Assembly (NCBI GenBank): GCA_038276395.1
Contig: JBBQAA010000063.1
Coordinates: 1-50,599 of the forward strand
Reading direction: 5' to 3'
Source of the DNA: JBBQAA01 sp038276395
Lineage (GTDB): Bacteria; Actinomycetota; Thermoleophilia; Solirubrobacterales; Solirubrobacteraceae
DNA: 50,599 bases
Shown here: positions 9,471 to 17,593 of the stretch, in pieces
Layout: each line of letters starts with the position of its first letter
How positions within the stretch are numbered: the stretch's first letter is position 1
Notes under the pieces: model-generated
What the model was told of the DNA's origin: nothing
The model's input: only the letters and a program-made list of their open reading frames with translations
Database searches by the model: none
Translations under genes and position numbers: made by a program

Positions 9471-10643
9471 TTGAAGAACTCGAACGGGCACTCCGCCCGG
9501 CAGCGACAGGACAAGGTCCGGGTCGCGATCATCGGCGTCGGTAACTGCGCCTCGTCGTTCGTGCAGGGCATCCAGTACTACCGGGACGCCGATCCGGACC
9601 GCGAGGTCCCCGGCCTCATGCATGTCGACCTCGGCGGCTACCACGTCTCCGACATCGAGTTCACGGCCGCCTTCGACATCGACTCGGAGAAGGTCGGCAA
9701 GGACCTCTCCGAGGCGATCTTCGCAGGGCAGAACAACACGCTGACCTTCGCCGAGGTACCGCATCTCGGCGTGCCCGTGCACCGCGGCATGACCCACGAC
9801 GGCCTCGGCAAGTACCTCTCGCAGCGGATCACGAAGGCCGAGGGCAGGACGGCGGACATCGTCGAGATCCTCAAGGAGACCCAGACCGATGTCGTCGTCT
9901 CCTACCTGCCCGTCGGCTCCGAGCAGGCGACCAAGTGGTACGTCGAGCAGGTGCTCGAGGCCGGCTGCGGCTTCGTCAACTGCATCCCCGTGTTCATCGC
10001 CCGCGAGGACTACTGGGACGGCCGCTTCAAGAAGGCCGGGCTCCCGATCGTCGGTGACGACATCAAGTCCCAGGTCGGCGCGACGATCGTGCACCGCGCG
10101 CTCGCCCGCCTGTTCCACGACCGCGGCGTGAAGACCGTCCACACCTCCCAGCTGAACGTGGGCGGGAACATGGACTTCTTCAACATGCTCGAGCGCGAGC
10201 GCCTCGAGTCCAAGAAGATCTCGAAGACCAACGCGGTCACCTCGATCATGGGCCACGAGCTGCCCGCCGACGACGTGCACGTCGGGCCCTCTGACTACGT
10301 GCCGTGGCTGACCGACCGCAAGTGGGCCCACATCCGCATGGAGGGCCAGGCCTTCGGCGACGTGCCGCTGAACGTCGAACTGAAGCTCGAGGTGTGGGAC
10401 TCCCCGAACTCCGCCGGCATCGTCATCGACGCCGTGCGCTGCTGCAAGCTCGCGCTGAACGAAGGCATCGCCGGCCAGCTCGACGGCCCGAGCTCCTACC
10501 TCATGAAGTCCCCGCATAACCAGCGGCCGGACGACGAGGCCCGCCGCCTGACCGAGGAGTTCATCCAGGTCCACGCCCGCGGGCGGCTGCGCGCCGTGGA
10601 GGGCGTCACGTCCAGCGTGGAGGGCGTCCCCGCCTCGTCGTAG
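9471..10643 (+). CDS. ino1: Inositol-3-phosphate synthase (actinobacterial type)
   Basis: A 390-residue NAD-dependent enzyme that isomerises glucose-6-phosphate to L-myo-inositol-phosphate. The nucleotide-binding motif is VAIIGVGNCASSFVQG (about residues 18-33). Later blocks typical of the family are SYLPVGSEQATKWY, GDDIKSQVGATI, LNVGGNMDF and KLEVWDSPNSAG. Its length matches mycobacterial Ino1. The TTG start is backed by a strong AGGAGG. It follows the PIP-synthase-like gene by 163 bases and is closed by a strong hairpin, so it may also have its own promoter. Confidence 0.95.
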   Translation: MKNSNGHSARQRQDKVRVAIIGVGNCASSFVQGIQYYRDADPDREVPGLMHVDLGGYHVSDIEFTAAFDIDSEKVGKDLSEAIFAGQNNTLTFAEVPHLGVPVHRGMTHDGLGKYLSQRITKAEGRTADIVEILKETQTDVVVSYLPVGSEQATKWYVEQVLEAGCGFVNCIPVFIAREDYWDGRFKKAGLPIVGDDIKSQVGATIVHRALARLFHDRGVKTVHTSQLNVGGNMDFFNMLERERLESKKISKTNAVTSIMGHELPADDVHVGPSDYVPWLTDRKWAHIRMEGQAFGDVPLNVELKLEVWDSPNSAGIVIDAVRCCKLALNEGIAGQLDGPSSYLMKSPHNQRPDDEARRLTEEFIQVHARGRLRAVEGVTSSVEGVPASS

Positions 10644-10657
10644 GGCCGCGCTTGGCC

Positions 10658-10690
10658 GCGGGGGGACGGGCTCTCAGCCTGTCCCCCCGC
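10658..10690 (+). terminator. Strong GC hairpin after ino1
   Basis: A 15-bp stem (10658-10672 with 10676-10690) with one G-T pair closes on a 3-base loop. It separates ino1 from the next gene, which has its own TACGAT element. There is no T-run. Confidence 0.72.
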
Positions 10691-10702
10691 TTGCTCCGCA
10701 CG

Positions 10703-10708
10703 TACGAT
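10703..10708 (+). promoter_or_regulatory. Putative -10 (TACGAT) of a leaderless transcript
   Basis: TACGAT lies 7 bases before GTG 10716, with no ribosome binding site between. This spacing fits transcription starting at or next to the start codon. No clear -35 is visible. Confidence 0.45.
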
Positions 10709-10715
10709 CCCACCC

Positions 10716-12614
10716 GTGCTCGCTCTGGCCCACGTCTCGCCGTTCGCGTGGGAGGACGAGCACGAGGTCGGGCGCTCGGTGCGCGCGAGCGCCGAGGCGC
10801 TCGCCGCGCGCGGCCACCAGGTCCTGATCGTCGCGCCCTCGCACTCGGCAGCGCTCGTGCGCGACTCGCGCCGGGCGATTCGGGCGGCGCGCGATGGGGC
10901 GGGCGGGGGCCGAACGCTCCTGCCCCCGCCCGGCGAGACGCGGCTCCTGGGCGTCGGCGAGGCGCTCGGCGTCCCGAGCCCGGCGCAGCCCCGGCGCCGT
11001 GCCGCCTCGCTGCCCGTCGACGTCGCCCGCACGCTCGAGGCGCTGCTCTACACGGCGCCGCTCGACATCGTCCACGTGCACGAGCCGTGGGCGCCGAGCG
11101 CCGCCAGCGCGGCGCTGCGCCACTCGCGGGCGCTCAACGTCGGGACCTTCCACGCCCCCACCGAGCGCATCCTCTCGACCCAGGTCGCACGGCGGATGGT
11201 CTCGCTGCTCTTTGGGCGCCTCGACGCCCGGCTGGCCTCCTCGCGCACGACCTGCGAGCTCCTGCGGCGCTACTTCCCGGGCGCTTACCGGGTCGTCATG
11301 CCCGCCGCCGAGCTCGCCTCCTGGCCCGTCGCTCCGGCGCCGGTCAGCTTCGCCTTCGCCGATGAGGAGGAGCGCGGGGCGCTGCGCACCTTCCTGCGCG
11401 CGCTGCGCCGGCTCCCGCCCGAGCTCGAGTGGAGCGCGCGCATCCGCTCCCGGGGCGAGGGCGCGCCGGCCGGCGCCCTGCGCCGCGAGGTGCGCGAGCG
11501 CATCGAGTGGGTGGACGGGCCGGCCGACGCGGTCCTGGCCGGCGCCGCGGTCGCGGTCTCGGCCTCGGCCGGGCTCGCACCGGCGCCCGGGGGCGTCCTG
11601 CGCGCCGTGGCCGCGGGCTGCGTGCCGCTCACCGCCCGGCTCGCGGTCTACGAGGAGCTGCTCGCCGAGGGCGATCGCGGCCTCCTGTTCGAGCCGGGGG
11701 ACGTCGACGTCCTGGCCGCGCAACTGGCCCGCCTGGCCGGCGACGCCGCGCTGCGCGAGCGCCTGCTGGCCGCCGGCGACCCGCTGCGGGCCATGCTCTC
11801 ACCGGCGCGCCTGGCCGAGGAGCTCGAGGAGATCTACGACGGGCTCGTGGGCCGCCGCCACGACGGCCGCGAGCGCCCGGAGATCCGGCGGCGGCTGGCC
11901 GGCCGGGCGCTCATCGACGTCGACCTGCACATGCACACCGACCACTCCCACGACTGCGCGACGCCGGTCGAGGTCCTCCTCGCCGAGGCCAAGGGCAAGG
12001 GCCTCGGCGCGATCGCCGTGACCGACCACAACGAGATCTCCGGGGCCAAGGACGCGTCGGCCAAGGCCGAGGGCATCAAGGTCATCGTCTCCGAGGAGGT
12101 CAAGACCGCGGCCGAGGGCGAGGTCATCGGTCTCTTCCTGGAGGAGAAGATCCCGCGGGGGATGACGCTGGCCGAGACGATCGCCGAGATCAAGCGCCAG
12201 GGCGGGCTCGTCTACGTGCCCCATCCGTTCGACCGCATGCACTCCGTACCCGACTACGAGCACCTGCTCGCCGTGCTCGACGACGTCGACGCGGTCGAGG
12301 TCTTCAACCCTCGGATCGCCATCTCCGAGTTCAACGAGGAGGCCGTGCGCTTCGCGGCCAAGTACCGGATCCCGGCGGGCGCGGGCTCCGACGCCCACGT
12401 GACCCAGGGCCTCGGCTCGGTGCGCATCCGCATGCGCGACTTCGACGGGCCGGAGGAGTTCCTCGAGTCGCTGCGCGAGGCCGACATCGTGCGCCGGCCG
12501 GCCTCGCTGCTCTACGTCCAGACGCTCAAGTTCCTCCAGACGACGGCCCTGCCGGCCCCGGCCCGCAAGGCTGTCCGGGACCGCCGCGTGCGGCGGGCGG
12601 TGCGCAAGTCCTGA
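10716..12614 (+). CDS. PimA-like GT4 glycosyltransferase fused to a PHP-domain phosphoesterase
   Basis: A 632-residue two-part protein. Residues 1-385 resemble GT4 glycosyltransferases near PimA: RGHQVLIVAPS, DIVHVHEPWAPS, NVGTFHAPTER, and a C-terminal Rossmann half with AVAAGCVPL and GLLFEPGD. The GT4 EX7E motif is not conserved: both Glu positions are replaced, by Ala and Arg, in the LAPAPGGVLRAVAAG stretch. Residues ~398-570 form a PHP domain with the metal ligands intact: HMH at 405-407, TDHNE, EEV, PHPFDR, GSDAH. PHP domains hydrolyse phosphoesters. Linked to ino1 and PIP synthase, the fusion probably works on inositol or its lipids (inference). It may be transcribed alone from TACGAT at 10703. 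Confidence 0.88.
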   Translation: MLALAHVSPFAWEDEHEVGRSVRASAEALAARGHQVLIVAPSHSAALVRDSRRAIRAARDGAGGGRTLLPPPGETRLLGVGEALGVPSPAQPRRRAASLPVDVARTLEALLYTAPLDIVHVHEPWAPSAASAALRHSRALNVGTFHAPTERILSTQVARRMVSLLFGRLDARLASSRTTCELLRRYFPGAYRVVMPAAELASWPVAPAPVSFAFADEEERGALRTFLRALRRLPPELEWSARIRSRGEGAPAGALRREVRERIEWVDGPADAVLAGAAVAVSASAGLAPAPGGVLRAVAAGCVPLTARLAVYEELLAEGDRGLLFEPGDVDVLAAQLARLAGDAALRERLLAAGDPLRAMLSPARLAEELEEIYDGLVGRRHDGRERPEIRRRLAGRALIDVDLHMHTDHSHDCATPVEVLLAEAKGKGLGAIAVTDHNEISGAKDASAKAEGIKVIVSEEVKTAAEGEVIGLFLEEKIPRGMTLAETIAEIKRQGGLVYVPHPFDRMHSVPDYEHLLAVLDDVDAVEVFNPRIAISEFNEEAVRFAAKYRIPAGAGSDAHVTQGLGSVRIRMRDFDGPEEFLESLREADIVRRPASLLYVQTLKFLQTTALPAPARKAVRDRRVRRAVRKS

Positions 12615-13270
12615 TGCACGCCGGAGGAGCCGAGCCCCGCCCGTCCAATCCCAGGGGACCCATGGCCCCGGCGACCGACGACGAGATCCGCGAGAAGTAC
12701 CTCGAGCGTGCGATCCGGGAGCTGAACGCCTTCTCCCGCGAGGTCCAGGAGTGCGGGCTGTGCCCGCGCGGGAGCTTCACCCCGGTGCTGGGCTCGGGCC
12801 ACCCGCAGGCCGACATCCTCCTGCTCAAGTACGCCCCGCGGCCCGCCGAGGTCGAGGAGGGAGTGGCCTTCTACGGGCGCAGCGGGAACGCCGTACTGAA
12901 GTCCCTGCGCCGCCTCGACATCGACCCGCTGGCGATCTACGGGACGCTGTGCGTCAAGTGCCCGCTCGGAGACCCGTCGCTGGCCGACCCGGGCTGCGTC
13001 GCGCGCCTGGCCGAGGAGATCGCCATCGTGCGCCCGCGCATCCTCGTCGTCATGGGCGAGGACGCGGTGGCGGCGCTGAACGAGGTCGAGCTGCCGCTCT
13101 CCCGCCCGCTCTCGTTCGTGCCCGGAGAGGTCCAGGCGCTGACCCCGACCCTCGACGCCCTTCTCACGCCGGACATCGACCTCTCGCTCGACGCCGAGGA
13201 CGCCAAGCGCGACTTCTGGCGCGCGTTCAGGGTTCTCGGCGACTGGTACGCGGAGCTGCCGCCGTACTGA
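12614..13270 (+). CDS. Uracil-DNA-glycosylase-superfamily protein with degenerate active site
   Basis: A 218-residue protein with the layout of family-4 UDGs: an N-terminal CGLC pair, a central LCVKCP and PGC that could supply the other iron-sulphur cysteines, the FYGRSGNAVLKSLRRL motif and an ILVVMGEDAVAAL strand. The usual GEAPG catalytic loop is replaced by LKYAPRP, and the C-terminal HP[S/A] loop lacks a His (LTPTLDALLTPD). It may bind DNA or nucleotides without glycosylase activity (inference). The ATG shares one base with the stop of the upstream fusion gene; a second in-frame ATG at 12662 is possible. Confidence 0.8.
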   Translation: MHAGGAEPRPSNPRGPMAPATDDEIREKYLERAIRELNAFSREVQECGLCPRGSFTPVLGSGHPQADILLLKYAPRPAEVEEGVAFYGRSGNAVLKSLRRLDIDPLAIYGTLCVKCPLGDPSLADPGCVARLAEEIAIVRPRILVVMGEDAVAALNEVELPLSRPLSFVPGEVQALTPTLDALLTPDIDLSLDAEDAKRDFWRAFRVLGDWYAELPPY

Positions 13271-13275
13271 TCAGA

Positions 13276-13296
13276 AGGCCGGAGGCCTGCCGGCCT
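13276..13296. terminator. Bidirectional hairpin between convergent genes
   Basis: AGGCCGG at 13276-13282 pairs perfectly with CCGGCCT at 13290-13296. It lies between the UDG-like gene (plus) and the quinone oxidoreductase (minus), whose stop codon it overlaps. Confidence 0.6.
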
Positions 13297-14236
13297 AGGC
13301 CTCGAGCACGATCTTCCCCACCTTGCCGCCGGCCGCGAAGGCGTCGTAGGCGGCCTCGGCCTCAGCCAGGGGGAAGGTGCGGGCGACGGGCACGCGCAGG
13401 GAGCCGTCGGCGATCCCCGGCAGGACCTCGCGCTCGATCGCGCGCGCCGTGGAGGCCTTCTCCTCGAGCGGGCGGGCGCGGAGGGTCGAGCCGTGGATGC
13501 GGGCGCGCTTGGCCAGGAGGATCGCCAGGTTCAGCTCCGCCTTGGCCCCGCCCGCGATGCCGATCGTGAGGATCCGCCCGCCGGTGGCCAGCGCCTTCAG
13601 GTTCTCCTCGAGGTTGGGCGCGCCGACGAGCTCGAGGATCACGTCGAAGGGGCCGTGCTCCCCGAACCCCTCGGGCGGGAGGACCTCGGCTCCCAGCTCC
13701 GACACGGCCTCCCGCGCCTCCTCGCGGCGCACGGTGGCGAGGACGCGGGCGCCCACCCGGCGGCCGAGCTGCACGGCGGCGGTGCCGACGCCGCCCGCGC
13801 CGCCGTGGACGAGCAGCGTCTCCCCCGGCCTGAGGCCCGCCTGGGTGAAGAGCGCGTCGTGGGCGGTGGTGAAGACCTCGGGGAGGCCGCCGGCCTCGGG
13901 CCAGCCGAGCTGCTCGGGGACGCGCATGAGCTGGCGCTCGTGGACGAGCGCCAGCTCGGCCTGGCCGCCGCCGCCGACGATGGCCATGACCCGGTCCCCG
14001 GGCCCGAAGCGCTCCGCGCCCGGGCCGAGCTGCGTGACCTCCCCGGCCAGCTCGAGCCCGGGGATGTCCGGCGGGGAGCCGGGCGGGGCCGGGTAGCGCC
14101 CGCGGCGCTGCAGCATGTCGGCGCCGTTCAGGCCGGCGGCCCGCACGCGAACGAGGACCTCGCCGTGGCCGGGCTCCGGGTCGGGGTGCTCGCGGACCTC
14201 GATCCCGTCCTCGCCCGTGGTTGTGACCGCCCGCAC
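13295..14236 (-). CDS. Zinc-independent quinone oxidoreductase (MDR superfamily)
   Basis: A 313-residue medium-chain reductase. The N-terminal GroES-like domain has GHGEVLVRVRAAGLNGADML and the PDIPGLELAGEV core. The Rossmann domain has LLVHGGAGGVGTAAVQL (about residues 140-156), the NADPH-binding motif. The catalytic-zinc ligands of alcohol dehydrogenases are absent, which places it with the QOR/NADPH:quinone reductase branch. The C-terminal KVGKIVLEA is the standard ending. The start is GTG 14236. It faces the downstream UDG-like gene and is divergent from the lipase-like gene. Confidence 0.92.
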   Translation of the reverse strand: MRAVTTTGEDGIEVREHPDPEPGHGEVLVRVRAAGLNGADMLQRRGRYPAPPGSPPDIPGLELAGEVTQLGPGAERFGPGDRVMAIVGGGGQAELALVHERQLMRVPEQLGWPEAGGLPEVFTTAHDALFTQAGLRPGETLLVHGGAGGVGTAAVQLGRRVGARVLATVRREEAREAVSELGAEVLPPEGFGEHGPFDVILELVGAPNLEENLKALATGGRILTIGIAGGAKAELNLAILLAKRARIHGSTLRARPLEEKASTARAIEREVLPGIADGSLRVPVARTFPLAEAEAAYDAFAAGGKVGKIVLEA

Positions 14237-14307
14237 GGAGGGCAGTCTGTCACGCGCCGGGTTCCGGTGACGGGGATTCCCGCTTCAGCCTGCCGGGTAC
14301 GAGGCCA

Positions 14308-15129
14308 ATGCCCACAGCTCCGGCTTCTCTGACCCTCTCCCCACCCATGGTCCTCACCCCCATCTGGCGCGAGGCGCGCGCCGCCTCCGAGCTCCGCTCC
14401 CTCAGCCGGGACCCGGTCGTCGCGGGCGTCGGCGTCCCCCACGGCCACGGCGAGCCGGTGCTCCTCATCCCGGGCTACCTGGCGGGGGACGCATCGCTGG
14501 CCACGATGACCGGCTGGCTCCGCAGCCTCGGCTACCGCACGAGCCGGGCGGGGATGCGCGTGAACACCGATTGTGCGACCACGGCGCTCGAGCGGCTCGA
14601 GGGCCGGCTGGAGGATCTCCACGCCCGCTACGGCCGACGGGTCATGGTCGTCGGGCAGAGCCGCGGCGGCACCTTCGCCCGCGCGCTGGCGCTGCGCCGC
14701 CCCGACCTCGTCTCGGGCATCGTCACGCTCGGCTCACCGCTCGCCGACCAGTTCGCGGTCCATCCGCTTGTGCGGCTGAACGTGTTCGTCGTCGGCACCC
14801 TCGGCCGCTTCGGTGTGCCGGGTCTGTTCAGCCCGGCCTGCCGGGACGGCGACTGCTGCCGCTCGCTGCGCGAGGAGGCCGCGGGTCTCTTCCCGGCCGA
14901 CGTCGGCTTCGTCTCGGTCTACTCCCGCTCGGACGGGATCGTCGACTGGCGTGCCTGCCTCGACCCCGCCGCCGAGTGCGTGGAGGTCGACTCCAGCCAC
15001 ATCGGGATGTCGGCGCAGCCCGACGTCTACCGCGCGATCGCCCGGGCGCTCGGCGGCTTCGCCGAGCCCCGGATGCCGGGCGACGAGCTGGCGGCGGCGG
15101 CGAGCGCGGCGGAGTCGTTGCCGCGCTAG
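14308..15129 (+). CDS. Alpha/beta hydrolase, lipase/esterase-like
   Basis: A 273-residue alpha/beta hydrolase. The nucleophile elbow GQSRGG is intact, the oxyanion region is VLLIPGYLAGD, and the last helix carries SSHIGM with the catalytic His. YSRSDGIVDWRAC holds the candidate acid. A Cys-rich loop (ACRDGDCC) is unusual. No signal peptide is visible. ATG 14347 (MVLTPIWREARA) is an equally good or better start, because the first 13 residues look non-conserved. It meets the next gene tail to tail; the two stop codons overlap in CTAG at 15126-15129. Confidence 0.83.
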   Translation: MPTAPASLTLSPPMVLTPIWREARAASELRSLSRDPVVAGVGVPHGHGEPVLLIPGYLAGDASLATMTGWLRSLGYRTSRAGMRVNTDCATTALERLEGRLEDLHARYGRRVMVVGQSRGGTFARALALRRPDLVSGIVTLGSPLADQFAVHPLVRLNVFVVGTLGRFGVPGLFSPACRDGDCCRSLREEAAGLFPADVGFVSVYSRSDGIVDWRACLDPAAECVEVDSSHIGMSAQPDVYRAIARALGGFAEPRMPGDELAAAASAAESLPR

Positions 15130-16172
15130 CCCGTCGCCAGGAACCGCAGGACGTCGACCTCCTCGGCCGCGAGCGCACGCTCCGGGCCCTGGCCGCCGAG
15201 CCACTCGACGGCGACACGCCGTCTCGCGGCGGGGCCGTCGAGCCGCCAGGTCCCCGCGGCCCGGCCGCGCACGAGGACGACCGGCCGGATGATCCCGCCG
15301 CCGCGGAGGATGCGGGCGTCAGCGGCCGGCGTGGTGAAGGCGGCCCGGGTCTGCCAGCCGAGCATCAGCGTGTCGAAGCCGGCCAGGAGTCGGACGGGCG
15401 GCGGCGCGGGCGGGTCGGTGTCGAGGGTCTCCGGAAGGGCGAGGAGCTCACCGGCCCGCTCGGCGCCGGCCACGCTCTGGAGCGCGCGGCGGGCCGCTCC
15501 GAGGCCGAGCCCCGACCACTTGGCGAGGTCCTCGGCGCGCGCCGGCCCGTAACCCGCGAGGTAGCGCCGGCCGAGGATGGCGAGCGCCTCCTCCTCGGGC
15601 ACGTCCGGGAGGGCGGGCGGCGCGCACAGCGTCCCGCCGGGGCGGGAGACGAGCAGGCCGTGGGCGGCCGCCCAGGGCGAGAAGACGTTGACGGCGTAGT
15701 CCCCGAGTGAGGCGTGGCCGCGCCCGGCGAGGCCGGCCAGGAGCTCGGTCCGGGCCAGCGGCCCCCGGGCGAGGAGCGCACCGATGTCCTCCCGCATGCC
15801 GTCGGCCGTGTCGAGCGCGCCGCGGCGGCGCATGATCTGATCGAACGTGCGGCGGTTGCGCGGGCCGGTCAGCGCGTGCATCCAGCCGAGGTCGTCCACG
15901 TCGAGCAGATGGACGGTCCCGCGCACGGTCCACGTGCGCACGAGCCCGCCCGCGTCGAGCTCGGCGCGCTCGAGGCCGGGGGCGCGCGAGCGCAGGGCGA
16001 GCGCCGCGGCGCGGACGTCCTGGGCCTGCACCCCGAGCACGGCGCGCGCCGCCTCGCGGGCCGAGCCGCCCGCGGTCGCCGGGGTCAGGCGCTGGGCGGC
16101 GAGGCGGAGCCGTCGCAGCCGCTCCGCGTCGGGCGCTCCGCTCAGGAGCGGCGCTCCAGGAGGGCCACGCAC
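15126..16172 (-). CDS. HTH_42 (winged-helix) DNA glycosylase, AlkZ-like
   Basis: A 348-residue protein of the HTH_42 family that contains AlkZ and YcaQ. Near its N-terminus VLGVQAQD (Q49, Q51) matches the Q-x-Q catalytic motif of AlkZ-type glycosylases; YcaQ-type enzymes carry Q-x-D. Typical winged-helix blocks follow: VRTWTVRGTVHLLD, FSPWAAAHGLL, LAGYGPARAEDLAKWSG, LLAGFDTLMLGW, RPVVLVRGRAAGTW. The family excises bulky alkyl or cross-linked bases. No ATG exists upstream of the conserved region; GTG 16172-16170 inside the preceding gene is the best start and overlaps it by 31 bases. A CTG at 16145 is the alternative. Confidence 0.82.
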   Translation of the reverse strand: MRGPPGAPLLSGAPDAERLRRLRLAAQRLTPATAGGSAREAARAVLGVQAQDVRAAALALRSRAPGLERAELDAGGLVRTWTVRGTVHLLDVDDLGWMHALTGPRNRRTFDQIMRRRGALDTADGMREDIGALLARGPLARTELLAGLAGRGHASLGDYAVNVFSPWAAAHGLLVSRPGGTLCAPPALPDVPEEEALAILGRRYLAGYGPARAEDLAKWSGLGLGAARRALQSVAGAERAGELLALPETLDTDPPAPPPVRLLAGFDTLMLGWQTRAAFTTPAADARILRGGGIIRPVVLVRGRAAGTWRLDGPAARRRVAVEWLGGQGPERALAAEEVDVLRFLATG

Positions 16173-17521
16173 TCGATGTGCGGGGTCTGCGGGAACATGT
16201 CGACAGGGCGCACGCGGGTGAGCTCCCACCCCGCCTCGGCGAGTTGGGCGGCGTTCGGGGCGAGCGTCGTCGGGTTGCAGGAGACGTAGACGATCCGCTT
16301 CGGCGCCGTCTCGATCACGCGCCTGACGACCTTGGCCGAGAGCCCCGCTCGCGGCGGGTCGACGACGAGGACATCCGGGCGGCCGGCGCGCTCGGCCAGC
16401 TCGCGCAGCGCGAGCCGGACGTCGCCGGCGAAGAAGTGCGCGGCCTGGACGTCGTTCAGGCGCGCGTTCTCGATCGCGTCGGCGACCGCCTCGGGCACGA
16501 CCTCGAGGCCCCACAGCTCCCGCGCGCGGGGCGCCAGGGTCAACCCGGCGGTGCCGATCCCGCAGTAGAGGTCGTAGAGCCGCTCGTGGCCGCGGAGGGC
16601 GGCGAGCTCGGCGGCGATCCCGTAGAGCCGCTCGGCCATCTCGGTGTTCGTCTGGAAGAAGGCGAGTGGGGAGATGCGGATGCGCAGGTCCCCGAGCTCC
16701 TCCTCGAGGTACTCGATGCCCCCCACGAGCGTGGTCTCGCCCGCCGCCGTCGTCTCCCCGAGCCCGGCGTGCCGGGTCCACAGGACGCCGTCGGCATCGA
16801 CGGCCGCCGCGAGGCTCGCCTCGTCGAGCGAGCCGGGGGAGGTGACGAGGCGGACCTGGAGTTGACCCGTCCGCCGGCCCTCGCGCACGACGAGGTTGCG
16901 CAGGAAGCCCGTCTGGGCGCGGCGGTCATACGGCGCGAGGCCCTGCGCGCGGCACCAGGCGACGACCTGCTCGCGCACCGCGTTGCCGCGCTCGGAGGCG
17001 AGCAGGCAGTCCGCGACGGGCAGTATCTCCTCCCACCGGCCGGGGGCGTGGAAGCCGCAGACGAGCTCCTCGCCGGGGCCGCCGCCGAAGGAGTACTCGA
17101 GCTTGTTGCGGTATCGCCATTCCTCGGTCGCCGGGACGATCGGGTCGAGCTCGAAGCCGTCGAGGTGGCCGATCCGGCGCAGGGCGTCCTCGACCTGCGT
17201 CTGCTTCTCGGCGAGCTGGCGTTCGTAGGGGAGGACCTGCCACGGCGCGCCGGGGTGGTCGGCGCGGGGCTCGATGCGGTCTGGGCTCGGGCTGAGGATC
17301 TCCTCGGCGCGGGCCTCGGCGTAGGCCTTCTTGGCCTTGCCGACGCGGGCGCGGACGTGGTCGCCGGGGACGCCGCCCGAGACGAAGACGACGTAGCCGC
17401 GGCCGTCGGCCGAGGGCAGGCGGGCGACGCCGGCGCCGCCGAAGGCCAGCGCGGAGACCTCGAGCTCGAGCAGGTCGCCGCGGCGGGGGCGCGCGGGCGC
17501 GGCGGGACGGGCGGCGGACAC
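16142..17521 (-). CDS. TrmA/RlmD-family RNA (uracil-5) methyltransferase
   Basis: A 459-residue S-adenosylmethionine-dependent RNA methyltransferase. It has an N-terminal TRAM domain (LELEVSALAFGGAGVAR, GDHVRARV), a central domain with EWRYRNKLEYSF, and a C-terminal Rossmann fold with FFQTN, LYDLYCGIGTAGL, VVDPPRAGL and the catalytic-Cys motif YVSCNPTTLA. The four iron-sulphur cysteines of E. coli RlmD are absent; the region reads HPGAPWQVLPYERQL where CGGCPWQ would be expected. The exact target uridine cannot be told from sequence. GTG 17521 is preceded by TAGGCT at 7 bases. Confidence 0.93.
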   Translation of the reverse strand: MSAARPAAPARPRRGDLLELEVSALAFGGAGVARLPSADGRGYVVFVSGGVPGDHVRARVGKAKKAYAEARAEEILSPSPDRIEPRADHPGAPWQVLPYERQLAEKQTQVEDALRRIGHLDGFELDPIVPATEEWRYRNKLEYSFGGGPGEELVCGFHAPGRWEEILPVADCLLASERGNAVREQVVAWCRAQGLAPYDRRAQTGFLRNLVVREGRRTGQLQVRLVTSPGSLDEASLAAAVDADGVLWTRHAGLGETTAAGETTLVGGIEYLEEELGDLRIRISPLAFFQTNTEMAERLYGIAAELAALRGHERLYDLYCGIGTAGLTLAPRARELWGLEVVPEAVADAIENARLNDVQAAHFFAGDVRLALRELAERAGRPDVLVVDPPRAGLSAKVVRRVIETAPKRIVYVSCNPTTLAPNAAQLAEAGWELTRVRPVDMFPQTPHIECVALLERRS

Positions 17522-17528
17522 GCTCCGG

Positions 17529-17534
17529 AGCCTA
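17529..17534 (-). promoter_or_regulatory. Putative -10 (TAGGCT) of the methyltransferase gene
   Basis: On the minus strand TAGGCT ends 7 bases before GTG 17521 with no ribosome binding site between, as in other leaderless candidates of this window. Confidence 0.4.
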
Positions 17535-17593
17535 CGGAGGCACAGTCCCTCCTCTTCGCGGCGGCTGTCCCTCTCGCCGGGACCGGCTGCCGG

